Shown one piece after another: positions 20,949 through 29,929 of a DNA stretch of 64,000 nucleotides (the first letter of the stretch is position 1; each line of letters starts with the position of its first letter). The notes below the pieces were generated by a model that made no database searches, was not told the DNA's origin, and was given only the letters and a program-made list of their open reading frames with translations. Source of the DNA: Mycosarcoma maydis (Eukaryota; Basidiomycota; Ustilaginomycetes; Ustilaginales); NCBI RefSeq assembly GCF_000328475.2, contig NC_026498.1:406506-470505 (forward strand). Reading direction: 5' to 3'. The translations under genes and the position numbers were made by a program.

Positions 20949-22142
20949 TCACAACATGTCCTCCAGCTTGACAGGCATCTCATCGATCTGAGTGGAGTAA
21001 AACTGTTCGATATCCCTCAAGGTTCTGACGTCGTCCACGGTAACGAAATTGATAGCTACACCCTTCCTGCCGAACCTTCCACTTCGACCAATTCTGTGGA
21101 TGTAATTTTCCCTGTTGGTAGGCAGATCATAGTTGATGACTAACGAGATGTTGGCGATATCGATACCTCTCGCCCATACATCCGTGGTGATCAACACCCT
21201 GGAGCTGCCCTGTCTGAACTCGGCCATAACTTCATCCCTTTCCTTTTGCTGCATCTCTCCGTGCATACTGCTCACCTGAAAGTTGTTCTCTTTCATTTTG
21301 GCCGAGAGCCAATCCACTTTGCGTCGCGTGTTGCAAAAGATGACGGCTTGTGTGATGGTGAGGGTGTCGTAGAGATCACAGAGGGTGTCGAACTTCCATT
21401 CTTCCTTTTCGACAGCGACGAAAAATTGTTTGATGCCTTCCAAAGTCAATTCGTCACGTTTGACTAGGATGCGGACGGGATCAGTCATGAACTTGGAGGT
21501 CATCTCGAGCACATCTTGCGGTAAAGTGGCCGAGAGGAGCACGACTTGGGTCGAAGGTGGCAGGTAACGGTAAACGTCGTAAATCTGATCCTTGAAGCCC
21601 ATGTTGAGCAGTTCGTCAGATTCGTCAAGGATGAGCATCTTGATGTTTTTTGTGCGCAAATGTCGACGTCGAATCATGTCATAGACTCGACCGGGCGTAC
21701 CAGAGACAATGTGTTGACCGTAGTCGAGTTTTCGAATGTCTTCGCCTACGCTGGTACCGCCAATGCATGCGTGACATTGAACGTTCAAGTAGTCTCCGAG
21801 AGCAAGAACGACCGACTGGATCTGAATGGCCAATTCGCGCGTTGGACTGAGTACCAGGGCTTGTGTTTCTCTGAGGGTTGTGTCGATAGATTGTAGCATC
21901 GAGATGCTGAACGTGGCGGTTTTGCCCGTTCCTGATTGAGCCTGTGCGATGACATCGCGACCTCGAATGATGGGCAGGATCGCTCGTTGCTGGATCGCCG
22001 AGGGTTTTTCAAAATTGTACGCATAGATGCCACGAAGCAGATCTTCCTTTAAACCCATGGCATCGAAAGTGGTTGCGACCTTGACGTGCTCAGAGCTTTC
22101 AAAGGCGAGCTTGCTGTCGCCTGCATTGATACCACCGGACAT
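20949..22142 (-). CDS. FAL1: DEAD-box RNA helicase FAL1/eIF4A3
   Basis: 397 residues from the ATG at 22142 ([20 protein letters not shown]), the usual length. Ordered helicase motifs are AQSGTGKT (I), PTRELA (Ia), SGTPGR (Ib), DESD (II, instead of DEAD), SAT (III), and HRIGRSGR (VI). The stretch [20 protein letters not shown] and the ending [13 protein letters not shown] place it with eIF4A3 rather than translation eIF4A. In animals this protein anchors the exon junction complex; in yeast Fal1 acts in 18S rRNA processing. The reading frame stays open upstream of the ATG through a His-Pro-rich stretch but contains no other ATG. Divergent from SF3A3, with 309 bp between starts. Confidence 0.95.
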   Translation of the reverse strand: MSGGINAGDSKLAFESSEHVKVATTFDAMGLKEDLLRGIYAYNFEKPSAIQQRAILPIIRGRDVIAQAQSGTGKTATFSISMLQSIDTTLRETQALVLSPTRELAIQIQSVVLALGDYLNVQCHACIGGTSVGEDIRKLDYGQHIVSGTPGRVYDMIRRRHLRTKNIKMLILDESDELLNMGFKDQIYDVYRYLPPSTQVVLLSATLPQDVLEMTSKFMTDPVRILVKRDELTLEGIKQFFVAVEKEEWKFDTLCDLYDTLTITQAVIFCNTRRKVDWLSAKMKENNFQVSSMHGEMQQKERDEVMAEFRQGSSRVLITTDVWARGIDIANISLVINYDLPTNRENYIHRIGRSGRFGRKGVAINFVTVDDVRTLRDIEQFYSTQIDEMPVKLEDML

Positions 22143-22451
22143 GGTTACGCTGAGATTTGCCGCAAGTGTGGCGCGATAAGCCAACGTAGATGTTGAGTGG
22201 TAGAGTGTGGGATGTGGATGTGAATGTGGATGTGGATGTGGATGATGGTGGTGGTGGTCAATGTGGAATGCCTTTGGGCGCAGTCTAGAGAGGCTTTCCA
22301 AAACTTCTTGGGCACGTGACTAAATTGGTGGCGAATTCGGATTACGGAAATTAGGGTTATGAAGGGCTTTGGGACGATGTCGTCTTGACCCTTGCACTTG
22401 TTCTTCTACCTCGTCCTCTCTTTATCATTGTCGATCTGCCTCTGGTACAGG
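22143..22451. promoter_or_regulatory. Divergent promoter of FAL1 and SF3A3
   Basis: A 309-bp region between two oppositely oriented start codons. It contains a GTGGAT/GTGAAT hexamer array at about 22208-22246 on the FAL1 leader side. Two RNA-processing genes share this region. Confidence 0.6.
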
Positions 22452-24149
22452 ATGGCCGACACGTCTCTCATAGAAGTGGCGCGACAAACACACGAGGAAG
22501 CGGAGCGATATCAACAAGCTCTCGTCGATCTTCTCGTTTCTTCCTCCTCCACGTCGTATGGCCTCACACACAAGGACAAACTGAAAAGGGCGCACGAGGC
22601 ATCCGACTTGCTCGACCGTGTCACGTCTCGCTACCAATATCTCGATCGATTCTACACCGATGAGCACCAAGAACGCCAACGTGAGCTCGAGTCGCTCTCC
22701 TCCGCCCGCGCAGATGATGCATTGGGCGAATTTTACGAAAGACTAGCTCGCGTTCGCGAGTACCATGATAAATATCCTGGCGCGCTTCCTGACAGCTTCA
22801 ACGTCGACTTTTCGTGGCTGCAATCAGGCTCGGCTGGTTCGGCAGACAAGCGCGAGTCATGGTCTGCAGCAGCGGCATACACAGATGCAGCGCAGCCCGA
22901 CTTTGTTGAGCGTATGTTTTCAGGCGAAGAGATGGCCGGCAGATTCTTGGATCTGTACCTCCACCACGAAGCATATCTCAACCTAAAAGGTGTTAAGCGG
23001 ATTTCGTATCTTGCATACATCGATGACTTTGATAAGCTTGCTGGACCTTGTTCGCCTATTCCCAACCACGCAAAGAAAGCAGACGGATACCGCGCATATC
23101 TGGTAAATTTGCGCAGATATCTGGATGCTTTTCTACGCAAGACACAGCCACTGTCGGATGTCGATGTTCTGTCATCCAACGCCGTGGATGAATTCGAAGC
23201 AGCTTGGGAGCAGGGTCGGGTGGAATGGTGGGAAGAACAAGGCGCCGAAGTGTTTGGTGGTGCGCGAGGGCAGCTAAAAGGCTCATCGACGGCAGCGGCA
23301 GCAGCGGCCTCGCAGAGCAGCGAAGGTGGACAGGGGATTTGGTGCACAGCCTGTCAAAGATTCTACGCCAAGCAAACTGTATACGATGCTCATCTGAAAT
23401 CGCCAAAACATCTCAAGGCGGCGGCTCGGCTAGCACAAGCCGAAGAGGACCGAGGCGAAACGAGCAGGCCTCGCAACGACCAGCAGATCGAAGCGGACAA
23501 GATCAAGATGCGCGTTCGGTCGAAAGCCATTGCTCGTGAGGAGGCCGTGATTCGAGCGCTGGCGACTCAACTCGCTGTGATCCGGGCGGACACAAAATCC
23601 AACGTGGAACGCAAAGCTGCCTTGACCGATCGAGAACGACAGGCCGAGGCGGAAGCCGCCGAAGAAGAATTGAACCGGATGTCTGCGCTCCATCCCACCT
23701 CTGGGCTAGACTCGAACGACGCCAACGACGCAATCGATCAAGGTGGCGATGACGATGGAGCATCGCGAGTGTATAATCCACTCAAACTTCCGCTCGGATG
23801 GGATGGCCGTCCAATTCCATTCTGGCTGTACAAGCTGCATGGTCTACGAAGCGAGTTCAAGTGCGAGATTTGCTCGGACCACGTCTATCATGGTCGCAAG
23901 AACTTTGAAAAACATTTCACCGAACCGAGGCATGCTTTTGGTATGAAGGCCTTGGGTCTGCCGAACACGGTGCAGTTTAGGGATGTGACGAGCATCGCGG
24001 ATGCATTGGCGCTGGCGGACAAGTTGAGGAAGCAGGGCAAAATGGAGCAGTCGCAGGCAGGCGTCGATGCGCAGGAGGTGGAGGATGAGCATGGAAATAC
24101 GTATACCAAAAAGACGTACGACTTGCTCAAAAGGCAGGGTCTTATTTGA
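22452..24149 (+). CDS. SF3A3: Splicing factor SF3a subunit 3 (Prp9/SAP61)
   Basis: 565 residues from the ATG at 22452 (MADTSLIEVARQTHEEAERY). The N-terminal helical region (LTHKDKLKRAHEASDLLDR, then ERQRELESLSS) and the FYERLARVREYHDKYP segment are typical of SF3a60. A C2H2 finger, WCTACQRFYAKQTVYDAHLK..H, lies at about 298-320, and a matrin-type finger, FKCEICSDHVYHGRKNFEKH, at about 471-490 near the C-terminus. The protein is part of the U2 snRNP SF3a complex and acts in branch-site recognition in the nucleus. It is slightly longer than the human protein (501 residues) owing to an acidic linker. No introns are seen. Confidence 0.93.
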   Translation: MADTSLIEVARQTHEEAERYQQALVDLLVSSSSTSYGLTHKDKLKRAHEASDLLDRVTSRYQYLDRFYTDEHQERQRELESLSSARADDALGEFYERLARVREYHDKYPGALPDSFNVDFSWLQSGSAGSADKRESWSAAAAYTDAAQPDFVERMFSGEEMAGRFLDLYLHHEAYLNLKGVKRISYLAYIDDFDKLAGPCSPIPNHAKKADGYRAYLVNLRRYLDAFLRKTQPLSDVDVLSSNAVDEFEAAWEQGRVEWWEEQGAEVFGGARGQLKGSSTAAAAAASQSSEGGQGIWCTACQRFYAKQTVYDAHLKSPKHLKAAARLAQAEEDRGETSRPRNDQQIEADKIKMRVRSKAIAREEAVIRALATQLAVIRADTKSNVERKAALTDRERQAEAEAAEEELNRMSALHPTSGLDSNDANDAIDQGGDDDGASRVYNPLKLPLGWDGRPIPFWLYKLHGLRSEFKCEICSDHVYHGRKNFEKHFTEPRHAFGMKALGLPNTVQFRDVTSIADALALADKLRKQGKMEQSQAGVDAQEVEDEHGNTYTKKTYDLLKRQGLI

Positions 24150-24235
24150 AAACGCTACCGAAAAGAATGGTATACGTTTGATATGCATCGAGACTGAATT
24201 ACCCTATGTGTGTGTGTGTGTGCGCGTGTATGTCG

Positions 24236-25891
24236 TTAGAGGCAGAAACATGCGTTTGCGCCGACCAAGCCCAAATCCTTGGTGAGCCTGGTCACGTTGA
24301 TCTGAACTTGACCACGATGCGCAGCGGTAGCGGTAGCTTTCTGCGCTTCGGTTTTCAACCAGGCATTGACAGCGGTTTGCAAAGGCGATACTTTGAACGC
24401 ATCGTCCTGCTGCGTTACTGCTGTTGCAGATGATGCAGCAGTGGCGGCGGCGTTTGCCTTTTTGGCACCACCGCTGGTGGAAGCGAAGAATTTCGAGATG
24501 GAGACAGGCTCGTCGATCCATTTCACCTTGTAGCCTCGAGTTGCCATGCCACCCGGGATGGCAGGTTGTGGAAGAATTGTGCCGTAGATGCTGACCGCAC
24601 GCGTTGGTGATGTGACGAATTGCGAGGTTTGGGGTTGCGAGTCGGGCGTCGCTGCAGAAATGTCAGAGGCGAGAGAGCAAGTGCTCGAAAGCGAGCGCGT
24701 GAGACGCTTACCTCGGCTTAAAGGTGGAAGCGCGGCCTGGAGGACAGATTTGGCAGAGTGGGCAGTGACAGGCTTGACTTTTTCTTCTAGCATGGTTTTT
24801 GCAGTGGCCCAACTGAAGCGCACCAAGCCAGGCCAACCGAACACGGGATCGAGAGTGCGTTTGAGAAAGGCGACCGTGTTGGGATCCGCTGGATAGCCGC
24901 TGCCGAGCGCGCCCAAGTTGGACCACACATGGTCAGTGTCGCTGGAGAGCGCCAGATCGGGCTGAGATGGGGATTCTGCGTTGGGTTTCTTGGATTCGTT
25001 GGACGCGTCAGGGGAGCAAGATGGCTGGTTGGTGGCGTCGACCAACACTTTGGCCTGATGAGGTTTAGCGGCGTCAGTGGGCAGCGCAGGCAGTCTTTGC
25101 TGTTGCTGCTCGGCGTACCTCCATGCGTCAACGCAGCGGTCTCTGGTCACTTTGGCTGCGATACTGGCGGCACCTACGATGGGATAGATGGCATCTGCTT
25201 TGCTCGTCACTGTCCACTTTATATGCGAATGCCTTGGGAAATACGAGCTCAACAGCTTCGAGTAGCTCTTTGGATCTCCGACGGTATCCACGTAGATCTC
25301 GGTGAGATCGACGCCACTCTCGAGCACGCCGGCAATGAGCGAAACAGTGGCTTGACTGGACTGTGCATTGAGGTTGATGGGTCGACGACGAAGCATGCCG
25401 GCAGAAATGTCTTGGGGTGACATGACGCGAACTGCCCATCCAAGGTGAGAGTTCTGGTCGATGAGAGCCGAGAGCAGAGAATCTCTACGTTCGGCGGTAA
25501 GCGCTTTAGAATCTGCGAAACCTATTTGTTTGAGATCGTCTTGGTAAGATACGGGACAGTAGGCGATACCGTACACCAGAGGGCCAAGCACGGGACCTCG
25601 ACCTGCTTCGTCGACACCCAAAACGCAGGGCACTTTGATGCTGGGGTTGCAAGGGTCAATCTTGCTGCATTCGGATGGGATTGGTGAGGCGTATGTGTAG
25701 GATTGCAAGATTGGAGCCACGGGCTCAGACGGGATAGGTGGGGGAGGCATCGCCGCCAATGAAGGAGCAGTCTCGTGCTCTTGGATTGCCATGATATCGT
25801 CATCGTCCACGTTGTCATCGTGAGCAAGGCGTGATGCCTTGTTGCTTTTGCTCTGTGCATGGTTAGCAAAAGCTTTCCTCTTGGGCGGCAT
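24236..25891 (-). CDS. RNH201: Ribonuclease H2 catalytic subunit A, with a probable in-frame 60-nt intron
   Basis: 551 residues if read through, from the ATG at 25891 (MPPKRKAFANHAQ). RNase HII motifs are GVDEAGRGPVLGPLVYG, FADSKALT, VDTVGDP, and DAIYPIVGAASIAAKVTRD, followed by GSGYPADPNTVAFLKR and FGWPGLVRFSWATAK. The enzyme cleaves RNA in RNA-DNA hybrids and starts removal of misincorporated ribonucleotides. A non-conserved insert of about 60 residues lies between the last Asp motif and GSGYPADP. Bases 24652-24711 look like an intron of exactly 60 nt (GTAAGC...CTCTGAC...TTTCTGCAG); removing it keeps the frame and gives 531 residues. Much longer than human RNASEH2A (299 residues). Confidence 0.92.
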   Translation of the reverse strand: MPPKRKAFANHAQSKSNKASRLAHDDNVDDDDIMAIQEHETAPSLAAMPPPPIPSEPVAPILQSYTYASPIPSECSKIDPCNPSIKVPCVLGVDEAGRGPVLGPLVYGIAYCPVSYQDDLKQIGFADSKALTAERRDSLLSALIDQNSHLGWAVRVMSPQDISAGMLRRRPINLNAQSSQATVSLIAGVLESGVDLTEIYVDTVGDPKSYSKLLSSYFPRHSHIKWTVTSKADAIYPIVGAASIAAKVTRDRCVDAWRYAEQQQQRLPALPTDAAKPHQAKVLVDATNQPSCSPDASNESKKPNAESPSQPDLALSSDTDHVWSNLGALGSGYPADPNTVAFLKRTLDPVFGWPGLVRFSWATAKTMLEEKVKPVTAHSAKSVLQAALPPLSRGKRLTRSLSSTCSLASDISAATPDSQPQTSQFVTSPTRAVSIYGTILPQPAIPGGMATRGYKVKWIDEPVSISKFFASTSGGAKKANAAATAASSATAVTQQDDAFKVSPLQTAVNAWLKTEAQKATATAAHRGQVQINVTRLTKDLGLVGANACFCL

Positions 25892-26585
25892 TTTCAGACA
25901 GGTGATGTGGTGGTGGTTGCTTTGAAACCATCTAGTCGTCAGTGTAGATCGCAGTCACGAGAGTTGCACATTCTCGGTCACGTTTGGGTTGGCACTGCAC
26001 TCGTGACTAAAAATGAACAACCATTTGGCATACGCGTTCCGCGTAAATGGATGGATTTGTGTTCACGTGATTCACGCTTGCGCTCGTTTCAACGGGAAGA
26101 AGGTGTTAGACCATGCTATGTTTCTGCCATGAATCGTCGATTGTCAGCCTGAATCGGGGACTGGGAATCGGCGCCTCCACTTGTGACTGCGAAAAAGTAA
26201 CGGCAAAGGAAAATTGTTCACGATTCACAGATATTCACGATTCGTGATTCGTGATTCAGCCAAAGCAAAGTCACCAAGTCACAGTCAGTGAGTCGTGAGT
26301 CGGAGTTGAGCCTTCAGTCACGAGTCTCATCCGTGAGTCGTGAGTTTTGTGACTTGCGAGAACCAAAAAGCACGAATCGTGAATTTTGAATTTTTCTTGC
26401 TTGGTGATTGTGAATCACGAATGAATCGAGGTTACTATTCGTGAGTCCTTCTCAGACTGTACTCCTCCTTCCTCTCTTTCTCCTCTCCTCTCCTCGATCG
26501 ACATTACTCGATTCACTCTGCGCTGCTCACCACTCTACCGTAGCAGCAAAGCGTCAGTATCATACCATTTGTCTCCGTTTCAAAC
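25892..26585. promoter_or_regulatory. Divergent promoter of RNH201 and RRP6, dense in GTGATTC motifs
   Basis: This 694-bp region holds one of the densest clusters of the window-wide motif, for example at 26219-26264, 26283-26345, 26372-26384 and 26405-26425. A CT-rich tract at 26455-26495 precedes the RRP6 start. No gene was seen. Confidence 0.6.
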
Positions 26586-29500
26586 ATGGTGGCCACCTCA
26601 AAGAGGTCTGCAGCCTCTACTCAATCTTGCACCACTGCGCCTCGTCTTGCTTCGTCTTGCTCTTCAGCTTCCGTCGCTTCAACACCAGAACCAGCAGCAT
26701 CTACGCTACCTGATCCAAAGACCCACCTTTCATCCTACCTTGAAAAGCTGCAGTCGGCCCTGCAACCACTCACGCGCAATGCAGCCGCTATCCCCAACCA
26801 CGGTGACCTTGCCTTTCATCGAAGTATGGATCGCAAGCTCGCCAAAAAGCTCGACAGCGAGTCAGATCGAGTGCTCCACTCTATCTCACAGCTTGTAGGC
26901 TGGATCGCCTCAGATCCACGTGCCCCCACGATCCCTCTCGCAAATCGAGCCGCTTCCAGCTCCAACTCGAGCTCCCATTCGACTAACAGCCGCAACCCCA
27001 GTGTCGACGTCAACTTGCACCTTGCAGATGTTACCACCAACCAAAGCTTTGCGTCCAACCTCGGAGAGCTCGTGGATCATCTTCTGGAAAGTGCCGACAC
27101 ATGTCTCGACGAGTACACGGGCAAGCTTGCGCCACGCAAACTTGGATCAGCAGCAGAAGAGAATGCAGCCAGTGGCAACGCAGCTGGAGAAATCGGTACA
27201 TCTAGTCGATTGCAAGCCATGACAGCCGTACAGAATGGCAAAGCGTTACCCAAGACCGGGAATCTTCCATCTTGGGTCTTGAATGCGCCCATCTCGCCAC
27301 CGCAGAGACATTTCACCAGGAAACCGGATAACTCAGCAGATTCCATCTGGCTGCCCCACTTGAAGTATGGAAAGCCCAACGCAAAAGTTGCTCTTGGACA
27401 CGTGCACCCGCCTCGCTTCAACGCGGATGGTACACCTATCCCGCGCGGTCCAAGAAGAGGCATGTACTGCGCCGAAGGTGATCCGCTCGATAATCCTTAC
27501 CATCACGAGATCATGCACGCAGACCCGCCATCACATGCTCTCTCCAAACCCGACCCAGTCGCAAAAGACAATCCACCTCCCGCTCTCAATGAGAAAGACC
27601 CTTGGCTGTCAACAGACGCATGTCCCTTCCAATGGGTCTCGACCAAACAGCAGATCGAACAGCTTCGCGATCATCTCGATGAGCCACGCGTCAACGAGAT
27701 TGCCATCGATCTCGAACACCACTCGTACCGCACCTATCAGGGAATTGTTTGCTTGATGCAGCTATCCACCCGTTGGGGTGACTGGATCATTGACACTCTG
27801 TCCGACGACGTACGTCAGCATGCCGAGCTTCTCAACTCGTCCTTCACCAACCCGGACAAGGTGAAAGTGCTCCACGGTGCCAACCACGACGTTCTCTGGC
27901 TGCAACGCGATCTCGGACTGTACCTTGTCAACCTGTTCGATACGTACCACGCCACCAACGTACTCATGTTCCCCAGTCACGGTCTCAACTATCTCATGGC
28001 GAGGTACTGCAACTTTGACGCGGACAAACGATACCAGCTGGCAGATTGGAGGATTCGTCCTCTCCCCAAAGAGATGCTCTACTATGCACGCAGCGATACG
28101 CACACGTTGCTGTTCATCTACGACAATCTGCGTCACGAGCTCATGGAAGCTGGAGGAATCGATGCGATCCGACAAGTTTTCATCCGGAGCAAACAGGTCG
28201 CCACGGCAACGTATGCTAAGGAACAGTGGGATACCGACGGTGAGACCAGAGAAGGCTGGCGTACCGTATGGCGCAAGTGGGGTGGTGAGGCTGCGTTGGG
28301 TACCGAGCACAGAAAAGAGGTGAGTCAGATGAAGAAGGAGGAGCGTCTGGTGAGGGCATTGCATAGATGGAGAGATACCGTGGCCAGGGAGGAGGATGAA
28401 TCGCCCAGGTACATCTTGGGTGCCAACAACCTGATGATGCTCGCTGCGCGCGCACCTACCACAAAACAAGGTGTGCTGGCATGTATCCCACCCAACGCTA
28501 CCGGCTTGAAAAAGAGGATTGATGAGCTTGCCAGCTTGATCATGGCTGAGGTTGCGGATTGGCAGAAGGATCAGCAAGCACGCCGCGACGAGAGCAAGCA
28601 GAGGTTGTCCGCTGCTTTGCTCAATAGCGACAACAAGCATGGCGAGCTCGACCAAGAGATGGACGCGGGAGAGGCTATTCGGCGAGATGCCGTTGTTAAG
28701 CCAGTTACCAACCAGCAAGATACGACCAAGACGAGCAACGTTGGAACTCTGCCGAGCATCTCGGCATGGAGCCGTGTCACAGGTGCCGATGAACAGGTCG
28801 ACGTCTCGGTCTGGTCGGATGCTACCACCACTGGGGGATCTGCATCGGACCGGCGTGCTGTAGCGAGTCGCTTTGGTGGCGCCGTCAGATCGTTGGCATC
28901 CAACCTGTTTGGTCGATCTAACGCGTCTGCCACTCGCGCTGCTGCCGCGGTCTCGCACTCGAACCTAAGCTCGAGCTCTTCGAAACTGTTTGGCACGTCT
29001 GCGCCGTTGATCCGAGATCGAGATACGTGTTCAACGGCGCAAGTTGACTCGGTCAAGGCAGGTTTCATTGGTCAAGTCGAGGTGTTTCTTGGCAATCCGG
29101 TTTCGTCTGTGCCTGAGCGCGGCGATATCATGATGCAACCCGACAGCGTGGCGTTTGTACCGTCGGGCGATCGCGCGACATGCACTGCACGCGTCAACGC
29201 TTTCTGCTCAACAGAAGCATCACAGCGCGCACCGACGCCTGCCGAAGCAGCAGACGACGACGATGACGACGGATCATCGGAAAAAGATGACTACATCATT
29301 GTCTCGACCACGGCCAACTCGAAGAAAAGCAAGAACAAGCCGAATTCGAGCGCTTGCAAGCCAGAATCCACTGCACCGTCCAAGAAAGAGCTCAAGAAGA
29401 AACGCAAGGCCGAAGAAGCAGCAGGTGCATTAGCGACCGACTCGACCACGTCTGCACACACCAAGAAGAGGAAGGGCAAGTTCCAAGGCGAGTTTGATTT

Positions 29501-29696
29501 CTCTAGCACTCGCGACGCTTTGCAAGCGGCGGCGAGCGAGACCAAGCAGCATGGTGCATCGCCAAGCAACAAGCAAAGTGGCTCGAGCAGCAAACGCGAT
29601 GGTAGCAAACCGCGGACCAAGGATCATGATGCGGCTGTGTTTAGACAACCCAGGGACAGGGCTCGACGCAAGACGGGGATGGGCAGCACTATGTAA
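26586..29696 (+). CDS. RRP6: Nuclear exosome 3'-5' exonuclease RRP6
   Basis: 1036 residues from the ATG at 26586. An N-terminal PMC2NT-like region (about 45-180) is followed by the DEDDy exonuclease domain: EIAIDLEHHSYRTYQG (catalytic Asp and Glu), HGANHDVLWLQRDLGLYLV, DTYHATNVL, and LPKEMLYYARSDTHTLLFIYD (Tyr and Asp). An HRDC domain follows at about 580-660 (VRALHRWRDTVAREEDES, LGANNLMMLAARAP). The C-terminal tail is disordered with acidic and Lys-rich stretches typical of Rrp6 lasso/nuclear localisation regions. The protein works in the nuclear RNA exosome on rRNA, snoRNA and surveillance substrates. No introns. Confidence 0.95.
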   Translation: MVATSKRSAASTQSCTTAPRLASSCSSASVASTPEPAASTLPDPKTHLSSYLEKLQSALQPLTRNAAAIPNHGDLAFHRSMDRKLAKKLDSESDRVLHSISQLVGWIASDPRAPTIPLANRAASSSNSSSHSTNSRNPSVDVNLHLADVTTNQSFASNLGELVDHLLESADTCLDEYTGKLAPRKLGSAAEENAASGNAAGEIGTSSRLQAMTAVQNGKALPKTGNLPSWVLNAPISPPQRHFTRKPDNSADSIWLPHLKYGKPNAKVALGHVHPPRFNADGTPIPRGPRRGMYCAEGDPLDNPYHHEIMHADPPSHALSKPDPVAKDNPPPALNEKDPWLSTDACPFQWVSTKQQIEQLRDHLDEPRVNEIAIDLEHHSYRTYQGIVCLMQLSTRWGDWIIDTLSDDVRQHAELLNSSFTNPDKVKVLHGANHDVLWLQRDLGLYLVNLFDTYHATNVLMFPSHGLNYLMARYCNFDADKRYQLADWRIRPLPKEMLYYARSDTHTLLFIYDNLRHELMEAGGIDAIRQVFIRSKQVATATYAKEQWDTDGETREGWRTVWRKWGGEAALGTEHRKEVSQMKKEERLVRALHRWRDTVAREEDESPRYILGANNLMMLAARAPTTKQGVLACIPPNATGLKKRIDELASLIMAEVADWQKDQQARRDESKQRLSAALLNSDNKHGELDQEMDAGEAIRRDAVVKPVTNQQDTTKTSNVGTLPSISAWSRVTGADEQVDVSVWSDATTTGGSASDRRAVASRFGGAVRSLASNLFGRSNASATRAAAAVSHSNLSSSSSKLFGTSAPLIRDRDTCSTAQVDSVKAGFIGQVEVFLGNPVSSVPERGDIMMQPDSVAFVPSGDRATCTARVNAFCSTEASQRAPTPAEAADDDDDDGSSEKDDYIIVSTTANSKKSKNKPNSSACKPESTAPSKKELKKKRKAEEAAGALATDSTTSAHTKKRKGKFQGEFDFSSTRDALQAAASETKQHGASPSNKQSGSSSKRDGSKPRTKDHDAAVFRQPRDRARRKTGMGSTM

Positions 29697-29929
29697 GGCG
29701 TACATGGCGGTGTCACGAATTGAATAGTCTGGCTGGGTTTTCAGCATGTGTCCAGATGCGAGGCTGGTGTGCGACGTAATGATTGTTCGTATCACGCATC
29801 AGAAGGCTACAAATGAGGATCGAGGTGAGATGCACAGCATATCACGTACGGACTCGAGAAAGAAATCAAAGCGTGAAGCGATCAATGTGTGATATACAAG
29901 ATAGAAGGCGTAATTGAGAACTGGATGGA

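Noticed and set aside
27762..28958. 398-residue minus-strand open frame
   Set aside because: Antisense to the conserved exonuclease and HRDC region of RRP6; no domain of its own.
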